Shown: piece by piece, positions 1-11,110 of the stretch
Position numbering within the stretch: the first letter of the stretch is position 1
How the letters are laid out: the number at the start of each line of letters is the position of its first letter
Assembly (NCBI GenBank): GCA_033977485.1
Contig: CM066988.1
Span: forward strand, 8,588,501-8,652,500
DNA length: 64,000 nt
Direction of reading: 5' to 3'
Source of the DNA: Hydrangea macrophylla
Lineage: Eukaryota > Streptophyta > Magnoliopsida > Cornales > Hydrangeaceae
Notes under the pieces: generated by a model
Told to the model about the DNA's origin: nothing
What the model saw: only the letters and a program-made list of their open reading frames with translations
Databases searched by the model: none
Translations under genes and position numbers: made by a program

Positions 1-1112
1 TTGGTATGCAAGTTGCAAAAGTCCATTTATGGGCTTAAACATGCATCCAGGAGTTGGAACATGCGTTTTGACCAAGCAATCAAGTCGTTTGGTTTTATAT
101 AGAATCTGGATGAGCCTTGTGTAAACAAGAAGTGTGAAAGGAAAGTGGTAGCTTTTCTTGTTCTCTACATTAACAACATTCTACTCATTAGGAATGATGT
201 AGAGGCATTGTCAACGATTAAGGTTTGGCTAGCTAGTACTTTCGATATGAAGGATCTAGGGGAGGCAAGTTATATCCTTGGGATAAAGCTCTTTTGGGAT
301 CGTAAGCGAAAGGTAATGGGATTATCTCAAGCTGGTCATATTGATAAGGTGCTAACTAGGTTTCCAAAGGATAGTTCGAAGAAAGGTTTGTTACCTTTCA
401 GGCATGGTTTAGCGTTCTCCAAGGAACAGTGTCCTAAGACACAAGAGGAGAGGAATCGCATGGTAAGAGTTCCCTATACTTCTGTAGTAGGAAGTCTCAT
501 ATATGGGATGTTATGTACTAGACCAGATATCTGCTTTGCCATTGGCATGGCTAGTAGATATCAATCGAATCCAGGTCCAGAGCACTGGGCAGCCATTAAG
601 CACATTCTTAAGTACTTGAGAAGACTAAAGATTACATACTTATGTACGGTGGCGATGAGTTAATTCCAATGGGATACATTGACTCGGACTTTATGTCAGA
701 TATAGATTCGAGGAAGTCGACATATGGACATTTCTTTACCTTGGGAGGTGGTGCTGTTAGTTAGAGAAGCATTAAGCAGAAATGCATTACAGACTCAACT
801 TTAGAAGCTGAGTATGTGGCTGCTTGTGAGGCTACCAAGGAAGCTGTTTGGCTCAAGAAGTTCCTCATGGAACTCGAGGTGCTACCAGCATCGCTGTCAC
901 CTATTACGCTATACTATGATAATAGTGGGGCAGTGGCTCAGTCCAAGGAGCCTAGGAACCACGAAAAGGGAAAGCATGTAGAGCAGAAATATCATCTAGT
1001 TCGAGATATTGTTCAATGTGGAGATGTGACTGTCGTCAAGATTGCCACCGTTGACAATCTTGCGGATCCGTTTACAAAGCCTTGCCATAGAAGGTTTTTG
1101 ATCGTCATCTAG
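1..1112 (+). pseudogene. Ty1/copia pol 3' end: RT tail and RNase H (copy 1)
   Basis: This is the C-terminal part of a copia polyprotein: the end of reverse transcriptase, which copies the element RNA into DNA, and then RNase H, which removes the RNA strand. The RT part keeps KLQKSIYGLKHASRSWN and the later motif GSLIYGMLCTRPDICFAIG. The RNase H part keeps RKSTYG, EAEYVAACEATKEAVWLKKFL, YYDNSGAV and the C-terminal VDNLADPFTKP. The usual catalytic Tyr-Val-Asp-Asp of RT reads Tyr-Ile-Asn-Asn at 166-177, so the enzyme would be dead. There is a TAG at 100-102, a frame break near 661, and a TAG at 762-764 where the family has Trp. The rest of the element lies left of the window. The second family member near 58.5 kb keeps YVDD. 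Identification is secure; it is non-functional. Confidence 0.93.
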
Positions 1113-1149
1113 ATAGTCTAGGTCTCAGATGTAGTCCTGAATGGTTATG

Positions 1150-1165
1150 AGTGCAAGTGGGAGTT
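1150..1165 (+). other. Polypurine tract of copia copy 1
   Basis: A purine-rich stretch (GTGCAAGTGGGAGTT) lies immediately before the LTR that starts TGTTAGGAGTG. In LTR elements this is where plus-strand DNA synthesis starts. Confidence 0.75.
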
Positions 1166-2625
1166 TGTTAGGAGTGTGCCCTCAAATCATTACTTTATGT
1201 ATGAGATATTGACATTTTAATATATGGATATCAGCTTTACATTTCATTATGTATGTTTCTTTCATGAGATGATTGTTTAATCCTTAAGTATCATAGTAAG
1301 TAATTCGTGCATGTATGAGATACATACAAGTGAGATACGAATTACTATTCTTTGATGCTTAGAATTTGTCATAGTGGATGATGAGACTAGATATCTCATC
1401 ACGTTTAATCTATAGCATAATTAACTACCATTGGATAGAGTGATGAATCTCAATCACTAGAGTTAAACTCTTAGTTAATATGCTAGTGCTTATAGTGCAT
1501 TGATGGACCTGAGGTTTTCTATTGACACTCTGTCACCAGTTGATAGGAACTCATAACTTGCATAAGGTACGTGTTCTCAATCTTGAGACGATTATGAACA
1601 CAGACTATGGATATGGCTGGTTTGACTTACCAATCATGAGGTCCACAAAAGGTCAACCTGGGTATCTTGGGTATGTCATGTTCATAGGGTTGTGAACATA
1701 TATTGTCAAGATAGAATCTACCCTCTGATATAGAGTAAGCATTCCCTTGAGAATGTCACCAAGTTGATTACTGAGAACTGCAGTCTTGTTGATAAGTAGT
1801 TATTAACATGTTTCGTAATCATGTGTGGTAAATGGGACTTAAGGAATACAAAAACTAATCATGATTCAGGTTGACAGTATCTGTTTATCCGACTACTTGA
1901 ATTTGATTACGAATACCGATGGTAGAGGGACATTAGTACACTATACAAGTCTAGATATCGCTTCGGATATGTTCTTTTCCATTGGAGTTTAGTTATCATT
2001 TTATAGTGGAGTAAACGTTAACTGACCAGTTGGTTAATTTGCTGATCAAAGAGTTTGGTCATGGGAGTTAACAACTAGTCCGAGCCAACAATAAAGAGCG
2101 TAGGAGGTCCCACTCTTAGCTTTGCTAGGATGCTTGGAAAGGCATATAAGGATCTTGTCAAGATTGGTTCGATTGATCGAAGGAGTTTTGATCGATTGAA
2201 GTCTTGACGGGTTCGGTCGATCGAAGGTGGTTCAATCGATAGAAACTTCGATCAATCGAAGTCACTTCGATCGCGTGAATGTTAGGTTGGTTTTGGGAAT
2301 CTATAAATAGGGCAGCTGCGTCCAGAAAAAATAGTTCGTCGTTTTATTATACCAGAAGCTGTAGAAACTATTTTAGTGTTCCCAAACCTATTCTATCCTC
2401 TCTATTAGGGTTCCCACCAACCCTAGCCTCTCCGGGGGCATCCGTAGGAGTCGTAAAAGTGAAGACCATTTAGTGGAGGCTGCTGGAAGTCAGAGATTTC
2501 AGAATTGGGTTCAAGACCGTGAGGTATAATTCTTATCCCTTCTCTTGTACGCATCTATAGAGTTGACGAGTAGTAGATCCGGGTTACCAATAAGTTTTGA
2601 AACTTAATCTTTCCGCTGCGCGTAT
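1166..2625 (+). repeat. 3' LTR of copia copy 1
   Basis: The LTR begins TGTTAGGAGTGTGCCCTC directly after the polypurine tract. It is clearly homologous along its length to the LTR at 30431-31857: both carry the same blocks, such as the stretch around TGATGAGACTAGATA and the shared GTTCCCACCAACCCTAG. The right end is uncertain by about 20 bases, because the expected terminal CA is not seen before the antisense ORF sequence begins near 2636. Positions 2168-2275 hold a cluster of GATCGATC-type palindromes. The element has cut the neighbouring minus-strand plant-mobile-domain ORF. Confidence 0.85.
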
Positions 2626-2635
2626 AAAAATAATT

Positions 2636-3437
2636 TTAAACCTATTTTTCCATTAGCTAGGGCTAAGGTCAGGGACAGATCGGATTTGACAACCTTAAAA
2701 GAGGGTGGACAAGTCAAGTATTTGCTAACCAAAAAAGTAAGAAAAGAAAGATATTCAACATCAGTCAAATGCCCATCAGCCTTCTTATGCTCCAGAATGA
2801 AAGAATAAAAGTTGGTGTTTTTCTCAAAGCCAGTAGTAATGGGAAAAATAGAGTAGGTCCATTGGGATGACATGGCATTAATGGGATCACCATCTGGCCT
2901 CACCCCAATCAGGGCAGCCAAATCAAGAAGGGTGGGGGACATCCCACAAGGGAAGTGAAAGGAATTAGTAGACATGGACCAAAAAGCCAAAGCATAGGAC
3001 AGAAGAGGGATGTTCATGGGCAGGGGCTGTGTGGATAATTGAATCAGGTCATGGATGTTTTGCTTTTTCCATTCGTTCAGTTTGTGAGGAATGACTCTAG
3101 CCACCCAAGTTAGCCATTCCAGTAGAGGTTTGTAAGGCCAAAAGCGTATATCATTGCTATTGCTCCATCTGTGGAGTGGAAGATGAGGATGCTCAGATAG
3201 GAATAGACCATTCCTTGGGAAAAGTTTGGAAACTGTAGGAAGAACAAACTCTTGAGCAACACTCAGACCAAGAATGGGAGAGGTAAAGTCTAGAGAAGGT
3301 TCTAATACCTGTAGACTTACGCCCTCAAAAGCGGCTCTTTGAAATTGATTTAGGGTTTCTTGAGCCTGTGACGTAGGGTCAATGGCCATCTCCTCTATGC
3401 TGGGGGATGAAGTTGATTCAGGTGGGATTTCATCCAT
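2636..3437 (-). pseudogene. Plant mobile domain (MAIN/PMD-like) protein, C-terminally truncated
   Basis: The minus-strand ORF starts with ATG at 3437 and reads about 267 residues before its sense runs into the copia LTR. It carries hallmarks of the plant mobile domain (aminotransferase-like, MAIN family): a W-rich N-terminal block (LLEWLTWVARV), the central FHFPCGMSPTLLDLAALIGV and the later LSLTLALANG. PMD proteins occur as host nuclear proteins and as passengers of plant transposons. The last ten codons at 2604-2636 come from the LTR, so the native C-terminus is lost. The next feature downstream on the plus strand looks like an LTR start (3881), so this may be the antisense ORF known near the 3' LTR of Tat-lineage gypsy elements. 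That is inference; a host gene fragment is the alternative. Confidence 0.7.
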
Positions 3438-3880
3438 AAAAGCTAGAGCTTGAAGAGCTTGGAGATGCAGAAAAGGATTAAGGGTTTAGAAGATAGTGAC
3501 AAGAGTTGTGATGGCAAAAGGTGTGGGCGCAGAGTTAAATAGAAGAGGTATAAAGAGGATCGGAAGAGTTTTGGAGTTAGAATTTGATTCAAATTGAATC
3601 TTTTCTAGAATAGCATTGGTTTCAATTAGAACTCCCTAAGAATAGGGATGGAAGTGAAACAACGGTACAAATCAACATTAATAAGAAGTCGAGTCAGTGT
3701 CTTTTCAAGAAGAGTGCCTTTACTGCCACTTCACCAATTCCAAAAATGGCGATTAAGAAGAGGAAAAGGGAGGATGACTTCTTTTAATGGGGTTGTTTTC
3801 GTTTAGATTTGGTGGGTCAATGTCCCATATGGCAACATCCCTTTAAGTATTGGTTTCTTAAGACTTTCACTTGAAAGGTA
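3438..3880. other. Non-coding stretch upstream of the PMD ORF
   Basis: No ORF or RNA gene is seen. By position it would be the 5' region of the PMD ORF. If the retroelement reading is right, it also lies between the antisense ORF and the 3' LTR. A short purine-rich stretch (CACTTGAAAGGTA) ends at 3880. Confidence 0.4.
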
Positions 3881-4580
3881 TGTTGGGGGCATTGTTTGCA
3901 CCATAAAATAAAATTAAAATGGGCCCACTAAGTCCAGTTGGGTATTACACATGGAGTAGATGTGAAAGAAGACTAATGGAAAAGGCAGGCTGATGTAATG
4001 TAACGAATGCCATAATCTAGTACATTTGCCACGTCAATGGTGGAACGGTTATTGGCGGTTATTTCTACGCAGGCTAATGACACGTGCAAAGTGAAGATCG
4101 TGATTGATGCAGTTTTGGATGAAGACCTATTATGCCCAAATCATGGATATAATGGACAGTTTCTCAAACTACTAGGCAACGGTTAGCACTGTGGTCTAGA
4201 TAAAGACAAAGAATTGTAGAAAGAAAAGATCCCCGATCAAGCAAAAACACTTAGCATCTTTATGTAATTCGTACTTTTATTTCCTTTCCTTTGTCAATTT
4301 CAATTCCAATTTACTTACCTATTTTAGGAGTAGACTAATAGTTTAATTCTAGTTAGAAGATGGATCCTCACTTCTAATTGAACCTTGGTTTGTAAGAAGA
4401 TTTAATAGAGACTCCTTTCTGTTACTTCTTTAATCATTCTAGGTGTTTCTCACATTTAAAGTCTTTTAATCTTTAGTTAAAGGAACTAGAGCCCATTTGG
4501 AGAGATTTCATTCCTCTTTCTCTCTAATCGTCTGATTTCATCAAATTATTCATAATCCAAGAGGATATTTGTCCAGCATG
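3881..4580 (+). repeat. Possible gypsy LTR (right end unresolved)
   Basis: The sequence starts TGTTGGGGGCATTG, a form common at the start of gypsy LTRs, and is preceded by a purine-rich stretch. No second copy exists in the window and no target duplication could be fixed, so both extent and identity are inferred. The right end is placed near 4580 only because recognisable LTR-like text (poly-T tracts, CTCTCTAATC) fades there. Confidence 0.35.
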
Positions 4581-4857
4581 CCCGCATTCTTATAATTATA
4601 GATTTTCTGCCACACATGAACAAAGAAGTTATGTGAAAGTTGTGGGTGAAGTATTACTAATTCATAATTAGTGTTGCTTTTGTTTTTTCAGCACAGCTCT
4701 TTTAATTGTTGTATACTTGAAATTGGCTTCGCTTATGACAATGTGCTTATATTTTACCTGTATGTTTTCATATTGAATCTTTGGATTTAAGAAATCTCCT
4801 GCTGTTTTGAGAAATCCTATCATTGAGATGGCTTGATTTTCAGTGATAAGCATGTAA
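4581..4857. other. Unassigned segment with a short exon-like minus-strand ORF
   Basis: Nothing firm is present. The minus strand has a 61-codon ORF (4853-4668) whose first part (MLITENQAISMIGFLKTAGD) looks protein-like and is followed by CAGGTAAAAT, a plausible splice donor, near 4757. I do not recognise the family. The gypsy homology stops abruptly at about 4858, next to this segment. Confidence 0.25.
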
Positions 4858-7800
4858 GGTCGGGGGCTCAGACTCTTTGACCGGGTCCTCGAGATATGTA
4901 AATTCGACTAAAAAGTCTGCTACGGCTTGTCCCTTGATGGCTGTCCGGGGTCGGTAGGTCACTTCAAACTCTTCTAATTCTAATGCCCACTTGACGAGCC
5001 TCCCGGACGTGTCTGGACGACTGAGGATTCTGCGGAGAGGTTGATCTGCGAGGACCACAATGGCATGGGCCTGAAAATATGGGCGGAGCCTTCCGGCCGA
5101 GGTGATAAGGGCGAATGCCAGTTTCTTGATGCAGGAGTATCTGCTCTCTGCGCCCTGTAACGCCCGGCTGCTGTAGTACACTGGGAACTGTATTCCGTGC
5201 TATTCCCGAATAAGTGCCGAGCTAACCGCCGATGGTGACACCGCCAAGTATAAAAATACTTCTTCCCCCGGCACGGGTGTTGAGAGGAGAGGAGGGGACG
5301 CTAGGTACTTCTTGAGTTCCTGGAATGCCTCTTCACACTCTTCTGACCACTGGAACGCTTTGCGGAGGATTTTGAAGAATGGCAAGCACCGGTCGGTAGC
5401 TCAGGAGATAAATCTGTTCAGTGCGGCCACCCGTCCGGCTAGGCTCTGAACTTCCTTCATTGATTTGGGCGACCGCATGTTGATGATAGCTTTGATCTTC
5501 TCGGGGTTTGCCTCAATCCCTCGTCTGCTGACTAGATGGCCAAGAAATTTCCCGGACAAGACACCAAAGGTATATTTGGCCGGGTTCAACATCATCCTGA
5601 ATTTTCTCAAAATGCTGAAGGCCCCAGCCAGATGCTCGAGGTGGTCGGGCTCATCCCGGCTCTTGACCAGTAGATCATCCACATATACCTCCATAGACTT
5701 TCCAATGAGGTCTTTGAACATGTAGTTGACCAGGCGCTGGTAGGTAGCCCCGGCGTTCTTGAGACCGAACGACATAACCTTGTAGCAATACGTCCCTTGG
5801 TCGGTGATGAATGCCATCTTTTCTTCGTCCCCGGGGTACATGCTGATCTGGTTGTACCCCGAGTAGGCGTCCATGAATGAGAGGAGTGAGTGACCTGCCG
5901 TGGAGTCCACAAGGAGGTCTATCCTGGGCAGCGGATAGCAGTCCTTGGAGCAAGCCTTGTTGAGGTCGGTGAAGTCCACGCACATCCTCCACTTCCCGCT
6001 GCTTTTCTTGACAAGAACCACATTGGCTAGCCAGTCGGGGTAGTGGACTTCTCGTATGGACTTCGCCTTTAGGAGCTTCTCGACCTCCTCACTCACTGCT
6101 TTCTGTCTCTTGGGAGTCATGCCCCTTCTCTTTTGCTTGACTGGGCGGCAATCCAGGCTGACATTGAGACGATGGGGCATTACCCGGGGATCAATCCCGG
6201 GCATATCCTCATGATCCCAAGCAAAAACGTCCTGATTTTGTCCCAGGAACTGAGTCAGTTTTTACTTCAGGCCGGGCTCCAGTAGGGTACCAATGCTGAC
6301 CGTGCGGTCAAGGTACTCGGGGTCCAGCGTCACTTTTTTCAGTTCTTCCATTGGACCTATCATGTCACTCTGGTCCCGGGGGTCCATCTCTTGAACGTTC
6401 AATGTTTCTGTGATTGCCCCCCGGCGCAACAAGCTGACATAACAACTCCGGGCGGTGCTCTGATCTCCACGTAAGCATCCGGGTCCCTGAGGAGTTGGGA
6501 ACTTCACTGTTAAGCTGTAGGTGGAGACGACCGCTCTGGCCTTATTGATAGTTGGCCTACCAAGGATGACATTGTAGGCCGACGGGGCTTCTACGATCAC
6601 AAAATTGGTCAGTACGGAGGCCTGCTGAGGGTAGGTCCCCATGAGAACTGGGAGCTCGATTATACCGAGCGGTTGTGTGCTGGAGCCGTTGAATCCAACC
6701 AGGGGAGTGGCGACTGGCCGGAGCCGATCCCTGGAGATCCCGAGCTGGTCGAAGGCCAATGTGAACATAATGTCGGACAAGCTGCCTGTGTCCACTAGCA
6801 CCCTCTGGACCATATAGTTGGCTATAGAAAGCGTCACTACTAGAGGGTCATCATGGGGGCAGTGGACGCCCTGCAAGTCGTCAAACGTGAATGTTAGAAC
6901 ATCGGTCGGGGAGGAGCCAGTGGATTGGACCTGCCAGACATCCGCCCGGGATGCCCGAGCATGCCTCTTCCGTGCCGACTGTGAATCTCCTCCGCCTGAT
7001 GTTCCTCCAAAGATCACGTGGATGTGGCCAAGTGGTGGTGGCTGATCGGGAGCTCGGGTGTTCTGCCGGGGTCGTCTATCTACTGTGACGAACTCCGCGA
7101 GGTGTCCCTGCTCGATCAGCTTCTCTATTGCTATCTTTAATTTAAAGCAATCCTCCGTTTCATAGCCGTGATCCCTGTGGTAGTGGCAAAATTTGCCCCG
7201 ATTCCTCTTACCGGGTGGGGCTCTGAGCTTTGCAAGCTGCTGGAGCAGTATTTGTGCCTCGGAGGTGGCCATGACTTCATGTATGGGACGGGAAAGGGAG
7301 GTGAAAGCAATCGGGGGCTGACCTCGGGCGTCCTTCTGATCTTGCCTCGGCTTCTTTCCCGAGCCCTTCTCGAATCCTTCACGCTTGCGTTTGGCCTTTG
7401 GGGATTCGTCTCCCGCCTGGCCGGTGCGCTTCGCCTTCAGGAATTCTTCAGTATCTATGTATTTTCCAACCCCCTCTGAGAGCTCCACCAGGGTTGCCGG
7501 TCGGTCACGATGGAACGACGTGGCAACCTTGGTGTGTTGAACTCCCGAACAGAAGGCCATAATTGCAGCCGTTTCGTTGAGATTGCGGATCAGGAGCCTT
7601 TGCTGGTTGAAACGGTTTACATACTCCCTCAGGGACTCCCCTTTGCGCTGCTTGACGGTCAGCAGCTGAGTGTCCGGTTGCGACCGGTCGAGCATCCCGA
7701 CAAACTGGCTGATGAAGAGCTTGCCAAGGGCTTTGAAGTTGTCAATCGTCCGGGGCTTTAGAGCATGGAACCACTGTTCAGCTGGCCTCTTGAGAGTACT

Positions 7801-8647
7801 GGGAAAGCCAAGCACAGTAGCTCGTCCACCGTGGTGACCAGTGCCATCTGAGCCTTGTAAGTGCGGATGTGGTCTACCGGACTCCCTGTGCCGTCGTAGG
7901 AGCTGAGGTGAGGGGGTTTGAACTTCCATGGAATAGGAAACCGTGTCACCCGAGCGGTATAGGGTGACTCAGTCTCCGTGTTAGTGAGGTCGTGGCCGGA
8001 CTTGCGGTTCAACCTCTCAATTTGCTGCTGCAATTCCTCGAATTGGGCCTTAACGTCATCCTGCCCGGCTTTCCTCTCTATATTCAAGCGGTAAATTGGA
8101 TCGGTTGACGAGGCCTCTTCCTCAAAATGCGTCGACCTCGGGGATAGGGCCCGACTCTGGGTCTGGGAAAGCGTGTGCCTAAGATCCCTCTGGCTCAAGG
8201 CCGGGGGGTCCTCGGCCGATTCCCGGGCTCTCCGACGGACTCCTCCCCTCTGGCCGCACGCCGTCGATTGATAATAGTCCTGGCATCCTCTATCCGGCGA
8301 GGACCAGGCCGAGCTCGCCTTTGTGAACGCCTGGTAGCCTGGCTCCGCTCACCATCACCCGGGTGCTCCCGATCCGGTGGAGACACTGGGGCGGAACGGG
8401 CTTGCCTGCGTGCCCGAGAGGGCCTTTGAATAGGGGCGCTCTTCTCAGGCTGATTTTCCGATGCAGGACGCTTCTCCTGTCGGGCCAAAAGTGCCTCCAT
8501 CTACTCCTGTGTTCGGCACTGGCCCTCCAAGAGTTGCACCAGTGCTGCCGTTATCTGTTCGGTGGTCATGGAGGTAGCCTGCTGCTCAAGCTGCGGGTTC
8601 TCCTGACCGGTTGAAACAGTGGTTTTCTTACCCGTCTTCGGCGGCAT
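4858..8647 (-). pseudogene. Ty3/gypsy (Tat-like) gag-protease-RT-RNase H, broken and 3'-truncated
   Basis: The polyprotein begins with ATG at 8647 (MPPKTGKKTTVSTG). In order it holds a proline/arginine-rich Gag N-terminus, the Gag core (PAEQWFHALKP...LREYVNRFNQQ), a zinc knuckle (CHYHRDHGYETEDC), an aspartic protease (VLVDTGSLSDIMF), RT with SFMDAYSGYNQI and intact YVDD near 5680, and a partial RNase H ending at VADFLVEF. The knuckle has Tyr where the family has His. In-frame stops lie at 8501-8503 (TAG), 6262-6264 (TAA), 5401-5403 (TGA) and 5200-5202 (TAG). Frameshifts lie near 8200-8235 and near 7800. Homology ends near 4858, so the rest of RNase H, the integrase and the 3' LTR are missing. 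The single gag-pol frame and the GQAVADF block suggest the Tat lineage. Confidence 0.92.
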
Positions 8648-8687
8648 GTTGATGAGTTACGAATTTGTTGATGAGAAGACTAAGTCT

Positions 8688-8705
8688 TTCCCACAGACGG
8701 CGCCA
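8688..8705 (-). other. Primer binding site of the gypsy element
   Basis: On the minus strand TGGCGCCGTCTGTGGGAA follows the LTR end after three bases. This is the usual place and form of a tRNA primer site in plant gypsy elements, and it fixes the element's orientation. Confidence 0.85.
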
Positions 8706-8708
8706 AAC

Positions 8709-9320
8709 TGATGATGCCTAAAACTGGTAAGAAGGGTTTAGAGAGAAAATAAGACAAGAGCAATTTGTATGTGGTTCTGTCCCGTTAACGAGGTGACCTA
8801 CGTCCACGGTTGCATCTGTACGCTCTCACTAGCAGATCACCGACGGGCCTGGTGAGCCAACAAAGATGGGCGGCACTACCAGTAATACCGGCCGGGTATA
8901 TGCGTATTGATGGTGAGTTCTCTGTTGTATGCTTGTGAGCTTAGAGAATTATTTTCAGATCCCTATTGACAGGGTAGGTGGGCTCTTTTATAGATGCAAG
9001 AGTCCACCCTTACATGGTAAGTTAATTGGATTAGGAAGCCTAATCTAATTACAATTTGATTGGCATAATTTAGAGAAGGTTTCCTAAGTGGTTTAGGAAA
9101 CTGCCACCTTCTATCTTGCAGACTTGTAGTTGGTTTAGGAAACTGCTGGGTTGGACGGGATCACGGGACCCGCAACCTTCATGCTCGGCCAGTTGGTACT
9201 AACCGCCCGGTCCTGATAAACGCTTCAGGATTGCTCGGCTCTTGACGCCTTTACCGAAATAACCGGCACCTCTTGATGACGTGGCCCTGTCTTTATGGCT
9301 AGATTATTTTGGACATATCA
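8709..9320 (-). repeat. 5' LTR of the truncated gypsy element
   Basis: The LTR is 612 bp with TG...CA ends; in element orientation it starts TGATATGTCC and ends GGCATCATCA. A related 603-bp copy on the opposite strand at 26956-27558 confirms both ends, with shared blocks such as CCAACAAATAGGGGCGG-like and AACCGTGGACGTAGGTCACC text. The outer flank begins GCACT; the matching duplication on the other side was lost with the 3' part. Confidence 0.9.
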
Positions 9321-9402
9321 GCACTTAATGAGGTTATCAAACACCCCTCTAATAAATTTTATAAGCTCATTTTAAAAAGTCACGTGGGGGCCAAACTAAG
9401 CC
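9321..9402 (+). mobile_element. Right half of a Tourist-like MITE cut by the gypsy LTR
   Basis: The stretch ends CACGTGGGGGCCAAACTAAG plus CC, followed by TTA at 9403-9405. It matches the terminal region of the full Tourist-like MITE at 32719-33002, read in reverse complement. Its other half is missing at the point where the gypsy LTR ends, so the gypsy element probably inserted into this MITE. Confidence 0.75.
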
Positions 9403-9405
9403 TTA

Positions 9406-10274
9406 ATAATATGAGATGAAAAAGTTGTCGTGGCAATCCAAAACTTAGGCTTTTTTTATTGATGAATTTGGTGAGGAGAAAGAGAGGGGAAAGAAAAAAC
9501 ATTCCCTCATGAAATCCATGACCTGGGGGGGGAGGATACGAGATAAGTGCTCTAAATTAGGCATGAGGTTAAAACTTTTTGAGGCCACCAGCCTGATAAT
9601 GTAGCGCAATGATTCTAATAGTACTATGAATATATCCTACTGTTCTGTTCATATTAAAACTATGTTAACAACTAATTAATCTTACTTGTCAGCTCTCTTT
9701 TTTAACACCTCAAGGTTTTCCATCTTTTTTTCCCCCTATTTTTAATGATACGGGACTCCTCGAAGGTCAAGCCAACTAACCAGAGAAGAAATCCCATCAT
9801 CTACAACCCACCATTATCAAATAAGATGTGAGAAAAAGTTGAACTCATGAAATACGAGCCTACAATTCGTCTCAAACAAGTCCTATTCCAACTTGTTAAA
9901 CCTGAGGGGGGTTTAGAATCTCCATCTTTGAGCCAATAGGATGCTCAAACATGTTTTCTTAGCCTACAACTTGTTAAACATGTTTTCTTAGCCTTACTCA
10001 TGACCCAACCAAGATCAGTATATCTTTACCCACAACATTAACATTTAAGAGAACAAAAAAAATAAATAAATAAAAAAGGAAGAAAAGATTTTTTATTTAT
10101 TTATTATTTTATAAAAATGACTGCTGGTAAGTACAGGTTTTTTTTTTAATTTGGACACCTATTTTAGGTAAAATAAAAAATTTACTGCTTCCTTTAAGGG
10201 CACCTCCCACAAATTATATATTTAAGAAGTTTAGATTCTATTTTTTTGCTTTGTAGCAAGATGCATGTTGTTCT
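9406..10274. other. AT-rich intergenic sequence
   Basis: No ORF, RNA gene or repeat with recognisable ends was seen in these 870 bases. There are poly-A/poly-T runs near 10050-10150 and a G run at 9525-9532. Confidence 0.5.
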
Positions 10275-11110
10275 TGTTGGATTTTTATTATCTTTTTTGG
10301 GCTTTTATTTCAAAAATCCAAACTTAAGCCTATAAGCTTGAAGTGACTAGTATCCTACATTGCTTAGGAAGGAGAGTTTTGTGCGGACATGTGGGGCGTA
10401 CACGAATGTCGGTCAATTTGTACGCTCGCACATACGAGAGAGTGGTCACGTTTTTTGAATTTGCTCCCTGGAATTAATTTTTGTGCACATGTTTATAACA
10501 AAGATTAATCTCAAGAATTTATGTTACTATTGGAGAGTCATTAGTGTTTTAAAAACTAGCTTTAAGCATACTTTAATTCCCTAAGCAACTGTCGGGGTAG
10601 TCATGTTCTATATATACATCCCAACTCCTTCCCTTTTATTAGAGTGTGGTTCTTCTTTTCTATCTAATTTCCTTCCTCTCTCTCTCTTTCTATATGCTGA
10701 CAAAGTCCAATGGAGGTCTCCATTAATAAGTTTCTTTGGGCTTTCGGTTTATATGTATTTCCAATCTGCTTGCCCACTTACAGTGTAGCATATGCATAGA
10801 TTTGGTTTTTCACTTTCAACCCAAGAAGCACTGGATTAATGGAAAAACATCCTGCTCTATATTTTATTTATTCATTTATATATTTTCTGCAAATTCTTAC
10901 TCTGGTTTTGGAGCAATTCTGAGCGCTCAATATTTCTTCCAATTCGAGTGCACGTTTGGAAGATTCTGATTGCTGAATCTTGGAGGGCATAGCGCTGAGA
11001 CCTTGTGCATCGAGTCATTGACTCCGAGGGGCGGAATTGTTCTTAAAGACAGTGCAAACTGTTGCACACCTCAATCAGAATTCATATCACTATCCTACTA
11101 TTTTCCTACA
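10275..11110 (+). repeat. 5' LTR of copia element A
   Basis: 836 bp, from TGTTGGATTTTTATTATC to CTATTTTCCTACA. It aligns almost base for base with the 3' LTR, once the hAT insertion is removed from the latter (833 bp). It contains a CT-rich stretch near 10675. Confidence 0.9.

Noticed and set aside
5465..8614. Several plus-strand and other-frame ORFs over the gypsy element, some above 80 codons
   Set aside because: They are antisense or out-of-frame shadows of the gag-pol frame, which has clear domains on the minus strand.
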